Below, piece by piece: positions 30,378 to 38,498 of a stretch of DNA of 49,712 bases; the stretch's first letter is position 1, and every line of letters starts with the position of its first letter. The notes beneath the pieces were generated by a model, which was not told the DNA's origin, did no database searches, and saw only the letters and a program-made list of their open reading frames with translations. The DNA lies in IMG/VR virus record IMGVR_UViG_3300010885_042435, positions 1 through 49,712 of that record, one strand, 5' to 3'. This DNA is from a virus. A program made the translations under genes and the position numbers.

Positions 30378-33300
30378 ATGTCGATGACCTCCGTGTCGGC
30401 CAAGTCATCCGCGACCTTGGCAAGCAGTCGCGTTTGCTTTTCCATTTCCTTGAGCTGCTTCTTTGTCGGGTCATCTTGTCCGCGGAGCAGACGGAAGAAC
30501 GTGCTGGCCCCCTCGCTGCTGTTCACGTCAACGGCTTGGTTGGCGCGGCGGTCCGGTCCCGCGTTTCTTTCGCGCTTGTCCTTCTCGTCCGCGACGGAGT
30601 CCTCAAGCTCACTCCGCAGGTTGCCCATCCGCTCCTTGAACTGCTCGGGGTCAATGATCCCGGCGTCGACAGCGTCTCGCAGTTCTTCCTGCGCCTCGCG
30701 GAACTTGTCGGACGCGTCCTGCTCTGCTTTGCCGGGAAGCGACTCGGTGAGTTTCTTCTTTAGTTCGCCGGTGCGCTTTTCAAGTTCGTCGGAATCTATG
30801 ACGCCGTTGTCGAACGCGTCCTGCAATTTCTGGCGGTCCTTGTTGAACTTGTCGGCAAGCGTCTCCTCGCCGCCACCGGGCAGCGACTCCTTCAACTTGT
30901 CACGCACCTGCTTTTTCGCCGCGTCCTTTTCCTCCTCTGTCAGCGATTTGTTCTCGTCAATCTTTTTGATCTCGGCGGCGACCTTTTGCCCCTCCGTCTG
31001 GAGTCCCTCGCGAATCTTCTTGGCGAAATCCAAGTCCTCGCCGACGCGTTTCAGTTCCTCGTTCATCGCATCGGCGGCTTCCGACATTTGCTTGCGTGCT
31101 TCCTCGGGGTCGATGAGTCCCTTGTCGAGCTTGTCTTTGATCGCGCCCGCGGCGGATGCGAACTGGTCGCGTGCATCCTGACCGGCGGCACCAAGGTCTT
31201 TGCCAGCCTTGGCGGACTTTTCGATTTCCTTTGAGATGTCGGCGGACGCCTTCTTTTGCTCCTCCGCGTACTTGGCGGCGCTCTGTGCGAGCGGGTCTTG
31301 CTTCGCAAACTCGTCGCGCACCTTCGCCTCCGCGGCGGCGCGCTGCTCGGCGGTGAGCAGACCACGCTGCTCCAAGTCGTTGACCTCCGCAATCTTCTCC
31401 TGCATCTTCTCGTATGGTGACAGCAGGTCTTCCTTGATCGTCTTGGCGCGGTCCTCCGCCTTTTTCTGGCGGTCGGCCTCCGCCTTCTCGGCGTCCTCCT
31501 TCGCCTTCATCTGCGCTTCAATAGCTTCCTTGTCGGCGGGAGACGTGGTTTTCGGCGGTTCAATGCCCGCCCAAGCCTCAAGCTGCTCGACAACGTAGGA
31601 CACCCACCCGCCGACGCTCTTGAACGCCTCGTAGATCATGTTGGCACCGCCAGCCAGCGAGCCAAACAACGCCGACAGCACGCCGCTCTGCGACACCCAC
31701 TCAATCGCAGACGAGACGAGGTTGCCAAAAATCGTGTAGATGGCGGTGATGCCGCGGGTGATGTTGCCACTCACGAACTCGGCAACCTGCTCAAGGCCAG
31801 CGATCAGCGGCTCAATGAAGGAATCCACCGCGGAGAAAGCGTTGGAGAGCATATCCACCTGCGCGCCGATAGCCGCGGCGATGGCGCTCACGCCACTCAA
31901 CTGAAGCAAAGCGCCGACAAGGCGACCAGCTAACCCCACCCCCTCGCCGATGCGCTCAACAAACAGGCCAGCGGCCCCGCCAATCTCGGCAAAGATGTTT
32001 CCAATCGGGGCGAACGCCTTGGACAGGCCGCCGACGGTCGCCGCCAGCCCGTTGGCAACGCGAGAAAAAAGCTCCGTGAAAGGCGCGAGTAGCGTTGTGC
32101 CAAGCCGCGCACTGGCAACGCCAACTTTGTCGAACGCGTCATCCAGTTTGGAGAAACGGCTCACGTCAACTTGGCTCATGGTGCCGCCAAGCTTTGCCAT
32201 GCTGTTGCGTGTTTCTTCAATCCCGGCAAGCGCGGGCAACACGTCGTTGCCGCTCTTGCCGAACAACTTTATCGCCAACGCCGCGCGGGTGGCCGGGTCT
32301 TCGATGGCGTTGAGTTTCTTGGCGGCTTGCTCAAGCAGTTCGTTGGGGTTGGTTGTTTCAATCTCTTGCTGCGAGATGCCGATGGCGGCAAACGCCGCGG
32401 CCTGCTCCTTCGCGCCGCCGCGTGCCTCGCTGACCGCTTTGAGGAACTTTGTCTGCGCACCGGCGAGCGACTCCACCTCAACGCCAGCGTTCGACGCCGC
32501 GACCTTGAGCGTCTCGTATTCCTGGAACGAAACGCCCAACCGCGTTGCAAGCTGCTGCGTTCGCTCGACCTCTGCGCCGACCGCACCAAGCGCGCCGGTC
32601 AGCCTGACCACGGCGGCGACCGTTCCCGCCGCCACGGTGCCAATCACGGCAAGCTGCGGTGCGATCCCGGCAAGCGAGGCTCCGCCCGACGAGACGGCGT
32701 TGGATAGCCCCTCGCCGACGCCGCTAAACATTCCCTTCAAGCCAGCAATCGGGCCACCGCTGAACCCCTTGATGACGTTCTGCAACCCGCCGCCGAACGA
32801 GTTGAGCGCACGCGCCGCCGCACCGATGGGACCGGGCAGTGCGGACATTCCGTCTGCAAACTCTTTGGAGCCTTTGTCCGACGCCTTGAGCGCGTCTTCT
32901 GCCTTCCCGCTGGCGCGTGCAAACGTCTCCTGCGAGATTGCACCCTGTGCCAGCAGCCCACGCAGGTCGGCAAGCTCGGCTTCGTACTTTTCGGTTGCGG
33001 TGCGGTTGGACTCCGTGATCTGCTTGCCACGCTCCATCGCCTCGGCGAGTTTCTTCGTCTCGGGGTTAGCAGCTGCGACCGCGCGGGTGAACGTCTCCTG
33101 CGAGATTGCACCCTGCGCCAGCAGCCCACGCAGGTCGGCAAGCTCGGCGTCGTACTTCTCTGTCGCGGTGAGGTTGGCCTCGGTGACCGCCTTGCCTCGC
33201 TCCATCGCCTCGGCAAGCTTCTTTGTCTCGGGGTTAGCAGCTGCGACCGCGCGGGTGAACGTCTCCTGCGAGATTGCACCCTGCGCCAGCAGGTCGCGGA

Positions 33301-34090
33301 GTCCCGCCACCTCCGCGTCGTACTTCTCTGTCGCGGTGAGGTTGGCTTCCGTGACCGCCCTGCCGCGTGCCATCGCGTCGGCAAGCGCCTTCGCAGCGGG
33401 GTCCGCCGCCGCCATCGCGTCTTGCACGTTCTTTGTCGCGGCGGCGTACTGCTGATCGTCGATGATGCCTCGCTGGAGCGCGTCATCCAGCGTGGCGAGT
33501 TGCTTTTCGTACTTGGCAGTCGGCGCTTCCATCTCCGCCATGACGCCGCGGGTTTCTTGCAGCACGCGGTTGAACGCCTGCTGATCCGTTTCCGACCCGT
33601 TGATCGCGCCGGGAAGCCTCGCGATGGCGTCGCGGTACTCCTCGACGGAAATCTTCCCGGCAAAAAAGTCCGCTTTGTTCTGCGACAATTCGTTCTTGAG
33701 CTTCTCCAACGCTGGCGTCGCCGCCTTTGCGGACGCGACCACCTGCGCCTCGGCCTCGGCGTATTGCTCCGCCGACATTGACGCCGCGGCCTGCGAGCCT
33801 CGCAAGGCATCAAGCCCCGCCTTGATGCGGTCGGCCTCCGACACCGCTCCCTTGAACCGCGTCTGGAGCCGCGTGTAAGCGGTCGCGTAGTCCTCCACGG
33901 ACACGCTGCCGTCGGCCATGCCAGCGGACAACGCCGCCATCTTGGTTTGGAAGTCGGCCTGCTGCGCGGCGGTACGCTTGGCCGACGCCGCGAACTGCCC
34001 AAAGCCGGACACCGACTGCCCAATGGCACCAAGCAGACCCGCGGCGGAGGCGGTGAACGTGGCGCGAACGGAACCGATTGCGTCAGCCAT
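30374..34090 (-). CDS. Tape measure protein
   Basis: At 1238 residues this is the longest gene, as expected for the protein that sets tail length (roughly 180 nm if 1.5 angstrom per residue holds). It has an Ala/Gln-rich helical N-terminus (FGQFAASAKRTAAQQADF), a series of 56-residue repeats (see the repeat entry), hydrophobic glycine-rich segments in the middle (LAVIGTVAAGTVAAVVRLTG, FVERIGEGVGLAGRLVGALL) and a long charged coiled coil at the C-terminus. The start overlaps the tail chaperone gene by eight bases. Confidence 0.92.
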   Translation of the reverse strand: MADAIGSVRATFTASAAGLLGAIGQSVSGFGQFAASAKRTAAQQADFQTKMAALSAGMADGSVSVEDYATAYTRLQTRFKGAVSEADRIKAGLDALRGSQAAASMSAEQYAEAEAQVVASAKAATPALEKLKNELSQNKADFFAGKISVEEYRDAIARLPGAINGSETDQQAFNRVLQETRGVMAEMEAPTAKYEKQLATLDDALQRGIIDDQQYAAATKNVQDAMAAADPAAKALADAMARGRAVTEANLTATEKYDAEVAGLRDLLAQGAISQETFTRAVAAANPETKKLAEAMERGKAVTEANLTATEKYDAELADLRGLLAQGAISQETFTRAVAAANPETKKLAEAMERGKQITESNRTATEKYEAELADLRGLLAQGAISQETFARASGKAEDALKASDKGSKEFADGMSALPGPIGAAARALNSFGGGLQNVIKGFSGGPIAGLKGMFSGVGEGLSNAVSSGGASLAGIAPQLAVIGTVAAGTVAAVVRLTGALGAVGAEVERTQQLATRLGVSFQEYETLKVAASNAGVEVESLAGAQTKFLKAVSEARGGAKEQAAAFAAIGISQQEIETTNPNELLEQAAKKLNAIEDPATRAALAIKLFGKSGNDVLPALAGIEETRNSMAKLGGTMSQVDVSRFSKLDDAFDKVGVASARLGTTLLAPFTELFSRVANGLAATVGGLSKAFAPIGNIFAEIGGAAGLFVERIGEGVGLAGRLVGALLQLSGVSAIAAAIGAQVDMLSNAFSAVDSFIEPLIAGLEQVAEFVSGNITRGITAIYTIFGNLVSSAIEWVSQSGVLSALFGSLAGGANMIYEAFKSVGGWVSYVVEQLEAWAGIEPPKTTSPADKEAIEAQMKAKEDAEKAEADRQKKAEDRAKTIKEDLLSPYEKMQEKIAEVNDLEQRGLLTAEQRAAAEAKVRDEFAKQDPLAQSAAKYAEEQKKASADISKEIEKSAKAGKDLGAAGQDARDQFASAAGAIKDKLDKGLIDPEEARKQMSEAADAMNEELKRVGEDLDFAKKIREGLQTEGQKVAAEIKKIDENKSLTEEEKDAAKKQVRDKLKESLPGGGEETLADKFNKDRQKLQDAFDNGVIDSDELEKRTGELKKKLTESLPGKAEQDASDKFREAQEELRDAVDAGIIDPEQFKERMGNLRSELEDSVADEKDKRERNAGPDRRANQAVDVNSSEGASTFFRLLRGQDDPTKKQLKEMEKQTRLLAKVADDLADTEVIDI
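32925..33420 (-). repeat. Tandem 168-bp repeats inside the tape measure gene
   Basis: About three 56-residue units share GAISQETFTRAVAAANPET, KKLAEAMERGKAVTEAN and LTATEKYDAEL, and a fourth is more diverged. Neighbouring units are nearly identical at DNA level over more than 60 bases (for example from 33051 and 33219), so unequal recombination could add or remove one unit and change tail length in steps. Confidence 0.85.
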
Positions 34091-34759
34091 CGCCGCCCTC
34101 TGTCTTCTTGAACAACCCGCCCAGCTTCATAAGCTCGCGTTGAATGTCATCCGGCGACATTGGCCGCTCGTAGTAGCACGGCAAAAAGTTTCTTTCGTCC
34201 ACGTCTTTTGCACCGGCGGACCACGCCACGACGCTGGCAATCGTTGCGGTCTGCCGCCACGACTGCCCCCACGGTTCGTGTATGTAGTACGCCTGCCACT
34301 CCGCCAACTCCGCAGCGTCGCAGCGTTGCAGCAGTTCTTTGACCGTGCAGCCCAACGCGAGAGCGAGACGAAAGTAGAACTTGCGCGAGACGTGGCCCTC
34401 CCTCGGAGGGCGGTCTAGTTTTTTGCCGCGTCCTCCAAGTTGCCAGCCTCAAAGCCGTTCATCCTCATGCACTCACGGAACAGACGTTCGATGACAAGCG
34501 CCGACTTCTCGCCAAGCGCGCAAAGCTCGGCGTCGCTAAACAGCGATGCGCCGTCGGCGTCGCACAGGCAGCGGCGAAGCATCTTGAGCCGGTACTGCGG
34601 CAGCAGCTTGTCTTCCGTGGACTGCCACTCGCGCTCAAACGATTCGCGCTCGGTGCCGCTCATCACGCGAAGCAGCACGGTGTCGCCCCACTCGGGGACG
34701 GCAACCTCTTTGGTCGAACGGTCGTTGGCGGCGAGAATCTGCTCTTTGGTCAGCGGCAT
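34083..34759 (-). CDS. Tail assembly chaperone GT, made by -1 frameshift
   Basis: The upstream G frame ends at 34415; slipping back one base on A AAA AAC (34418-34424) continues into a frame that reads LDRPPREGHVSRKFYFRLAL, then LGCTVKELLQRCDAAELAEW and on to 34083. The second part matches the T domain of siphovirus tail chaperones (LALALGCTV.ELL...EL.EW.AYY). The fusion would have about 225 residues. As in lambda gpG-GT, a minority GT product bridges the tape measure and tube proteins. No start codon with a ribosome site is needed for the T part. Confidence 0.9.
34396..34424 (-). promoter_or_regulatory. Programmed -1 frameshift site with stem-loop
   Basis: The heptamer A AAA AAC sits in frame just before the G stop codon TAG. 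Seven bases later a 6-bp GC stem (CCCTCC with GGAGGG, loop GAG) follows. Slippery heptamer, spacer and stem are all canonical. Confidence 0.92.
34415..34759 (-). CDS. Tail assembly chaperone G
   Basis: The 114-residue helical, acidic protein starts at ATG 34759 (MPLTKEQILAANDRSTKEVA), with GGAGG just upstream. The features EVAVPEWGDTVLLRVMSGTE and FREWQ-like EREWQSTEDKL are typical of phage tail assembly chaperones. It lies between the tail-tube genes and the tape measure gene, the standard place. Most ribosomes stop here; some shift into the T frame. Confidence 0.88.
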   Translation of the reverse strand: MPLTKEQILAANDRSTKEVAVPEWGDTVLLRVMSGTERESFEREWQSTEDKLLPQYRLKMLRRCLCDADGASLFSDAELCALGEKSALVIERLFRECMRMNGFEAGNLEDAAKN

Positions 34760-34779
34760 GGAAGCCTCCTTGGTATGTG

Positions 34780-35142
34780 TCACTCAAACGATCTGCGAAA
34801 AGTGTAGGACACACGTAAATAGTCACCGACCTTCGCCGTGACCTTGAGTTTCTCCAAGACCGCTGAGGGAAACGTCAACGACCAGTTGCTGCCCGAAATG
34901 AGCAGCGTGCCGGACGCACCCACGTTGTCGCTGGAGAACTCCTCCGCAAACGCGGACAGAGTCACGACGTGGTCGCAGAGGGTCTTTTCGTAGACCGACA
35001 GATACCGTCCCGCTTCGTCGTTGTTGTTTGCGAGCGGGCGGATTTCCTTGAGCGACGTGTTGAAGTCACCGTCGATGTCGGTGACCTTGCCTAGATTGCC
35101 GCCGTTGAAAGTTGCGGTGACGCCTTGCGCAGAAATCAACAC
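34780..35142 (-). CDS. Tail-tube-like protein, copy 3
   Basis: A 120-residue beta-rich protein (MLISAQGVTATFNGGNLGKV...) of the same plan as the two genes before it: an SxQG.T.TF start, GKVTDIDGDFNTSLKEI, and an end of the form VGDYLRVSYTFRRSFE. It is the most diverged of the three. Small single-domain tube proteins build the tail tube in siphoviruses; whether this copy forms the tube or a terminator ring is open. Confidence 0.65.
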   Translation of the reverse strand: MLISAQGVTATFNGGNLGKVTDIDGDFNTSLKEIRPLANNNDEAGRYLSVYEKTLCDHVVTLSAFAEEFSSDNVGASGTLLISGSNWSLTFPSAVLEKLKVTAKVGDYLRVSYTFRRSFE

Positions 35143-35160
35143 GGCGTCACCCCCAACGGT

Positions 35161-35526
35161 TCAGTCGAGCGTGCCGCCAAGCTTGAACGTGAGCGAGAGC
35201 TTCACGACCTCGCCGACCGCGTACTTGACGCTGACCGCCGTCACGATGGCCGTGCCGGTGATGCCGCCGACAGACGTAGTGAGGGTGTCCTCGTCGCCGA
35301 CCGCAGGATAGCTCTCCGCGGTGGAGTAGAGCGCCTCCACCTTGACCTCGTCGCCGTCGAGCAGCTGCGCCGGTTCGTAGGACCGCGGGTCGCCGTCATC
35401 AAGCGACAGGTCGCTCACGTCGATGGTGCCGCCCGCGCGGCTCACGTCGATGCCGGTGATATGGCCGATGGTGCCGCCGAACGACAGCGTGGCACCCTGC
35501 GACGTTGCGATTGTGTTGGTGGGCAT
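35161..35526 (-). CDS. Tail-tube-like protein, copy 2
   Basis: A 121-residue protein with TSQGATLSFGGTIGHITGID at the start and AVGEVVKLSLTFKLGGTLD at the end. It aligns by eye over its whole length with the proteins at 35534 and 34780. Typical tube-protein beta-sandwich pattern; probably a virion component in many copies. The short gaps (7 and 18 bases) place all three in one transcript. Confidence 0.7.
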   Translation of the reverse strand: MPTNTIATSQGATLSFGGTIGHITGIDVSRAGGTIDVSDLSLDDGDPRSYEPAQLLDGDEVKVEALYSTAESYPAVGDEDTLTTSVGGITGTAIVTAVSVKYAVGEVVKLSLTFKLGGTLD

Positions 35527-35533
35527 CGTTCAA

Positions 35534-35908
35534 CTACTCCTTGCTGAGCTTGAAGGTGGCACTGCCTTTGATGAGGTCTCCGACCGCGGCCTTCACGCTG
35601 GCTTGCGTGCAGATTGCTTGCGTGCATTCACCGGCCTTGGTGCTGCCGAAATTGCCGGTCAGCGTGAAGCTGCCTTTCTCGCCAACGGTCGGCAGGCCGT
35701 CGCCGATGAAGTCAACCTTCACCTCGGGGCTGTCTGACAGCGGCGCTTTCTTGAACAGCCGACGCTGCTTCGCCGCAACGCCAAGATGCGACACGTCGGT
35801 CTGCGGCGCGCTCGCCGAAACGTCGATGGCGGTGATCTTTCCCGTCAGCCCGGCGAACGTAAAGCCGACGCTGCCCTGCGAAGAAACAACTGTGCTTGTG
35901 CCGGGCAT
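35534..35908 (-). CDS. Tail-tube-like protein, copy 1
   Basis: A 124-residue protein with SSQGSVGFTFAGLTGKITAI at the start, DSPEVKVDFIGDGLPTVGEK in the middle and AVGDLIKGSATFKLSKE at the end, parallel to copies 2 and 3. It has two extra Cys (ECTQAICTQ). Position between the tail-completion gene and the chaperones fits the major tail protein. Which of the three is the main tube subunit cannot be told from sequence. Confidence 0.7.
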   Translation of the reverse strand: MPGTSTVVSSQGSVGFTFAGLTGKITAIDVSASAPQTDVSHLGVAAKQRRLFKKAPLSDSPEVKVDFIGDGLPTVGEKGSFTLTGNFGSTKAGECTQAICTQASVKAAVGDLIKGSATFKLSKE

Positions 35909-35924
35909 CCTTGCCCTCCTGTTG

Positions 35925-36362
35925 CTACTCGGTCAGCCGAATCGAAAACGTCTGCGACAGTGCGTATATGGGAGTCGCCTTGCCGTCGACCGGCATGGCA
36001 ACCTCGTCGGACTCCGCCGACTGCACCACACTTAGTATTTTACTTCCGTAGGCGTCGCCCGTGTATGAAGCCAGCACGTCAAAAACGGCGCTGCCAGCTT
36101 CGCGTACCGCGACGTAGGTGTCCGCGTAGCACTCGACCTGTAGCTCTACGTGGCTGGTGTTTGTCAGCCCGGTCAGGTCAACGGTGTCGCGGTCGGTGGA
36201 CAGCCGCCGGTACACGGCGAACGTGCTGATGCCGTCCGCACCCGCCTTGGTTGCGCCCTGCGGTGCAAGCACCGGATAGACGCGATGCCCAAGGTGATAC
36301 GCGGACCGCGGGTCGGTCGTGAGCAGCCAGTGGACAAACTTCTCGACGATGTTTTTCAGCAT
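35925..36362 (-). CDS. Tail completion/terminator protein (DUF3168-like)
   Basis: The 145-residue protein (MLKNIVEKFVHWLLTTDPRS...) has the marks of the phage tail-completion family: RVYPVLAPQGATKAGADGIS, then FAVYRRLSTDRD, VELQVECYADTY and a final beta strand SQTFSIRL. These proteins cap the tail tube at the head-proximal end. ATG 36362 shares a base with the stop of the gp10-like gene; a GTG one codon upstream is also possible. Confidence 0.8.
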   Translation of the reverse strand: MLKNIVEKFVHWLLTTDPRSAYHLGHRVYPVLAPQGATKAGADGISTFAVYRRLSTDRDTVDLTGLTNTSHVELQVECYADTYVAVREAGSAVFDVLASYTGDAYGSKILSVVQSAESDEVAMPVDGKATPIYALSQTFSIRLTE

Positions 36363-36940
36363 CACTCAAGCCCTCTGACGCGGGCCTCGTCTATGGCACG
36401 GTCGAGCGCAAGCTCCAGTTCCGCGGCCAGCTTGTCCGCGCACTCTTTCGACGTGGTCGAGAACGCCCGGCCCAGCGGGTGATAGCCGCGTAGACCGCGG
36501 GCCTTTCGCGTAACCATCGGCCACGCGAACTTCCAGCCGGGGGGCGTGTAGTTTTCCGACAACGCCAGCGACGAAAGAATCCGCGAGTTCTTGGGCGTGC
36601 GGTCCTCGGTGCCAAACTCTATCCAGTGCGAGTGGAACCCCTTGTTGTCGCCGGTCTGTTTGCTGACGGCACGCTTGTAGCCGACCACGCCAAACACCAC
36701 GCCGCCAGCGGCACCGCCGTACTTGCGCACCCGTGAGCCGACGGCGTTGTAGAGGTTGCCGGTCGGGCCTTGCGGCGTCAGTGCGCGCAGCTCGTTCTCC
36801 ATCGGCTTGAGCGCGTTGCCCATCGCCTTGTAGAGATGCTTGCTTGTGACGATGTTGGGCAGACGCCGGATGGCATCCATCACAAGCTCAATCCCCTCCA
36901 CCTTCATGGAGTTGGATTTATCGCCAAGGAAGCCAGCCAT
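36362..36940 (-). CDS. HK97 gp10-like minor tail/connector protein
   Basis: The 192-residue protein fits the HK97 gp10 family: VEGIELVMDAIRRLPNIVTS at the start, ALKPMENELRALTPQGPTGN and the HWIEFGTEDR box. ATG 36940 shares a base with the preceding stop. The family works at the head-tail interface during tail joining. The C-terminal third is basic and longer than usual. Confidence 0.8.
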   Translation of the reverse strand: MAGFLGDKSNSMKVEGIELVMDAIRRLPNIVTSKHLYKAMGNALKPMENELRALTPQGPTGNLYNAVGSRVRKYGGAAGGVVFGVVGYKRAVSKQTGDNKGFHSHWIEFGTEDRTPKNSRILSSLALSENYTPPGWKFAWPMVTRKARGLRGYHPLGRAFSTTSKECADKLAAELELALDRAIDEARVRGLE

Positions 36941-37263
36941 CAGTCGGCCTCCTCGGCGCAAAGCAGTTCGATGTCCTCAAGCTGCGGCCCGCGGTACAGC
37001 ACGCTTTGCACGTTCAGCACGCCGCCGTTCCATCGCAGCCGCATGCGCGTCGTGATGCCCGGTACGCGTCGCATCCGCACCTTGTACGAGATGACCGACT
37101 GCTGCCGTCCGCTCTGCACAATCTCGCGAGCGTTCAAGCCCTCGACAGACGCCCACGTCGTGGCATACACGACCCACGTAAGCGTCGTTTCGCCAAGCGC
37201 GTTGACCGCCTCTCGCGGCTGCTCAATCACGACGCGCCGCTTCAAGTCACCGGCAAACCACAT
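36940..37263 (-). CDS. Head closure / head-tail adaptor protein
   Basis: A 107-residue protein with the pattern of phage head-tail joining proteins (SPP1 gp16-like): GDLKRRVVIEQPREAVNALG, TWASVEGLNAREIVQSGR, then the conserved beta strands SYKVRMRRVPGITTRMRLRW and LYRGPQLEDIELLCAE. It should seal the connector after DNA packaging. It is placed directly between the connector gene and the gp10-like gene, as in HK97-type phages. Confidence 0.85.
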   Translation of the reverse strand: MWFAGDLKRRVVIEQPREAVNALGETTLTWVVYATTWASVEGLNAREIVQSGRQQSVISYKVRMRRVPGITTRMRLRWNGGVLNVQSVLYRGPQLEDIELLCAEEAD

Positions 37264-37265
37264 GG

Positions 37266-37715
37266 CTAGGTTCCCAGCAGGATGAGCTTGTAGCTGGTTC
37301 CGGCGGTGCCGCCGATGACGATGTTTTTCGCCGTGCCGGTCACCGCCCAGCCCGTGTAGTCGTTGGACGCGAAGTCCACCTGACCGCGGCCCACCGTTGC
37401 AACGCGTGCCGCCCACGGTGCGGACACGCCGCCGGACACCGTTACGGTGCCGCCGGTCTGCCCCGCGGGGTCGGACAGGTTTTGCAACAGGAAAACCTTT
37501 ACGGACGTAAAACCGGCGGCGGACAGGTCGACCGCCTTTCCGCCAGTGACAACGACACCGGAGTCGGCGTACACCTTCTGGCACTGATAGCCGCCGGTGC
37601 CGTGCGTGAGCAGCCGCTCAAACGAAGCCGGGTACACAAGCAGCGAGTCGAATTCGCCGTCCGTGCGCAGGTGCGACGTGAGCGCCAGCGAAATGCGCGT
37701 GGTCAATTCACTCAT
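37266..37715 (-). CDS. Virion-module protein, unknown function
   Basis: The 149-residue beta-rich protein (MSELTTRISLALTSHLRTDG...) has a helical N-terminus and a Gly/Val/Thr-rich remainder (VSGGVSAPWAARVATVGRGQ, IVIGGTAGTSYKLILLGT). It is coupled by ATGA to the head-tail connector. Such an inserted beta-domain between connector genes may be a decoration or tube-related protein. Not recognised with certainty. Confidence 0.6.
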   Translation of the reverse strand: MSELTTRISLALTSHLRTDGEFDSLLVYPASFERLLTHGTGGYQCQKVYADSGVVVTGGKAVDLSAAGFTSVKVFLLQNLSDPAGQTGGTVTVSGGVSAPWAARVATVGRGQVDFASNDYTGWAVTGTAKNIVIGGTAGTSYKLILLGT

Positions 37716-38401
37716 GCGTAAGACCCCCAGCCATGAACGGCAAGCAGTTCGTCCACCCCCATCGGCACCGTGGCGGTCGCAACGGCGGAGCCGGTCATGA
37801 CCGCCTCGCGGTTGTTGTACCAATGCGCCGCCAGCATCAAGATCGCGTGGACGATACCCTTCGGCACAGCCGTCGCGTCGGCTCCGTACCCCGCCCACCA
37901 CCGCACCGTGACCGCTGACCGCACCGGACCCGTCACCGGCCAGTACCCGTTCACCGCTGGGGTCAACACCGCGGGCGTGCTGAAACGCTGCGCGAGGAAC
38001 GTACCGGGATTGGACGCGATGGCTGGCTCCGTTTCAGTCATCGTGAGCCGCACCATTCCATCGTTGAGGTAGCTCACCTCAATCGCCTGCCTGCCCGGCG
38101 TCGGGCTGAACGGCGGCATTGGCAGTGGGAACTCAATCGCAGCCGGAAACGTGTCCGTCTGCATCTCAAGCTGCGTGTCAACAAAGCAGCGGTCGCACCG
38201 GGCCTCCGCGTAGTACCTCCCGGCGGAGATGAGCGACGTGAGGTACTCGTCTTCCTCGTCATGCTCAATGCGGAGATGCGCCTTGAGGTGACGCAGCGAC
38301 ACCGGCTCGACCACCGGCTGCGTAATCCTAGCAAGCGAGCGGTACCTGCGACCCGTGTCGCCAAGGTACAGATTCGTGAAGACGAGGTTGTTGTACGGCA
38401 C
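37712..38401 (-). CDS. Head-tail connector protein (gp6-like)
   Basis: The 229-residue protein has the gp6-like connector core: EPVSLRHLKAHLRIEHDEED followed by EYLTSLISAGRYYAEARC, then a beta-rich part and the final VPKGIVHAILMLAAHWYNNR, all typical of phage gp6 connectors. The N-terminal 25 residues are extra. It forms the ring below the portal. A terminator separates it from the capsid gene. Confidence 0.87.
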   Translation of the reverse strand: MPYNNLVFTNLYLGDTGRRYRSLARITQPVVEPVSLRHLKAHLRIEHDEEDEYLTSLISAGRYYAEARCDRCFVDTQLEMQTDTFPAAIEFPLPMPPFSPTPGRQAIEVSYLNDGMVRLTMTETEPAIASNPGTFLAQRFSTPAVLTPAVNGYWPVTGPVRSAVTVRWWAGYGADATAVPKGIVHAILMLAAHWYNNREAVMTGSAVATATVPMGVDELLAVHGWGSYA

Positions 38402-38420
38402 GGCAGACTCCAGAAAGAAA

Positions 38421-38456
38421 CGCGGGGCGGGCGGATTTGCGTCCGTCCGCCCCGCG
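38421..38456 (-). terminator. Rho-independent terminator after the major capsid gene
   Basis: A 15-base arm pair (CGCGGGGCGGACGGA with TCCGCCCGCCCCGCG, one G-T pair) and six-base loop, followed on the minus strand by TTTCTTTC. It lies 43 bases after the capsid stop and would keep capsid mRNA more abundant than the connector and tail mRNA. Confidence 0.8.
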
Positions 38457-38498
38457 AAGAATCAGAGGGCATCCCTGCCCGCGTCAGCCGTCCGTGGC

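Noticed and set aside
30150-31181. Plus-strand Ser-rich frame of 343 codons
   Set aside because: Antisense to the charged coiled coil of the tape measure protein (Lys/Glu codons read as Phe/Leu/Ser); no independent support.
32925-33420. Mobile element or duplication in the tape measure region
   Set aside because: The repeats keep the reading frame and encode the same 56-residue helix unit, so they are protein repeats and not an inserted element.
31950-33455. Long plus-strand open frame (501 codons)
   Set aside because: It is antisense to the tape measure gene, rich in Ala/Ser/Pro with no domain, and mirrors the gene's repeats; a shadow frame of high-GC coding DNA.
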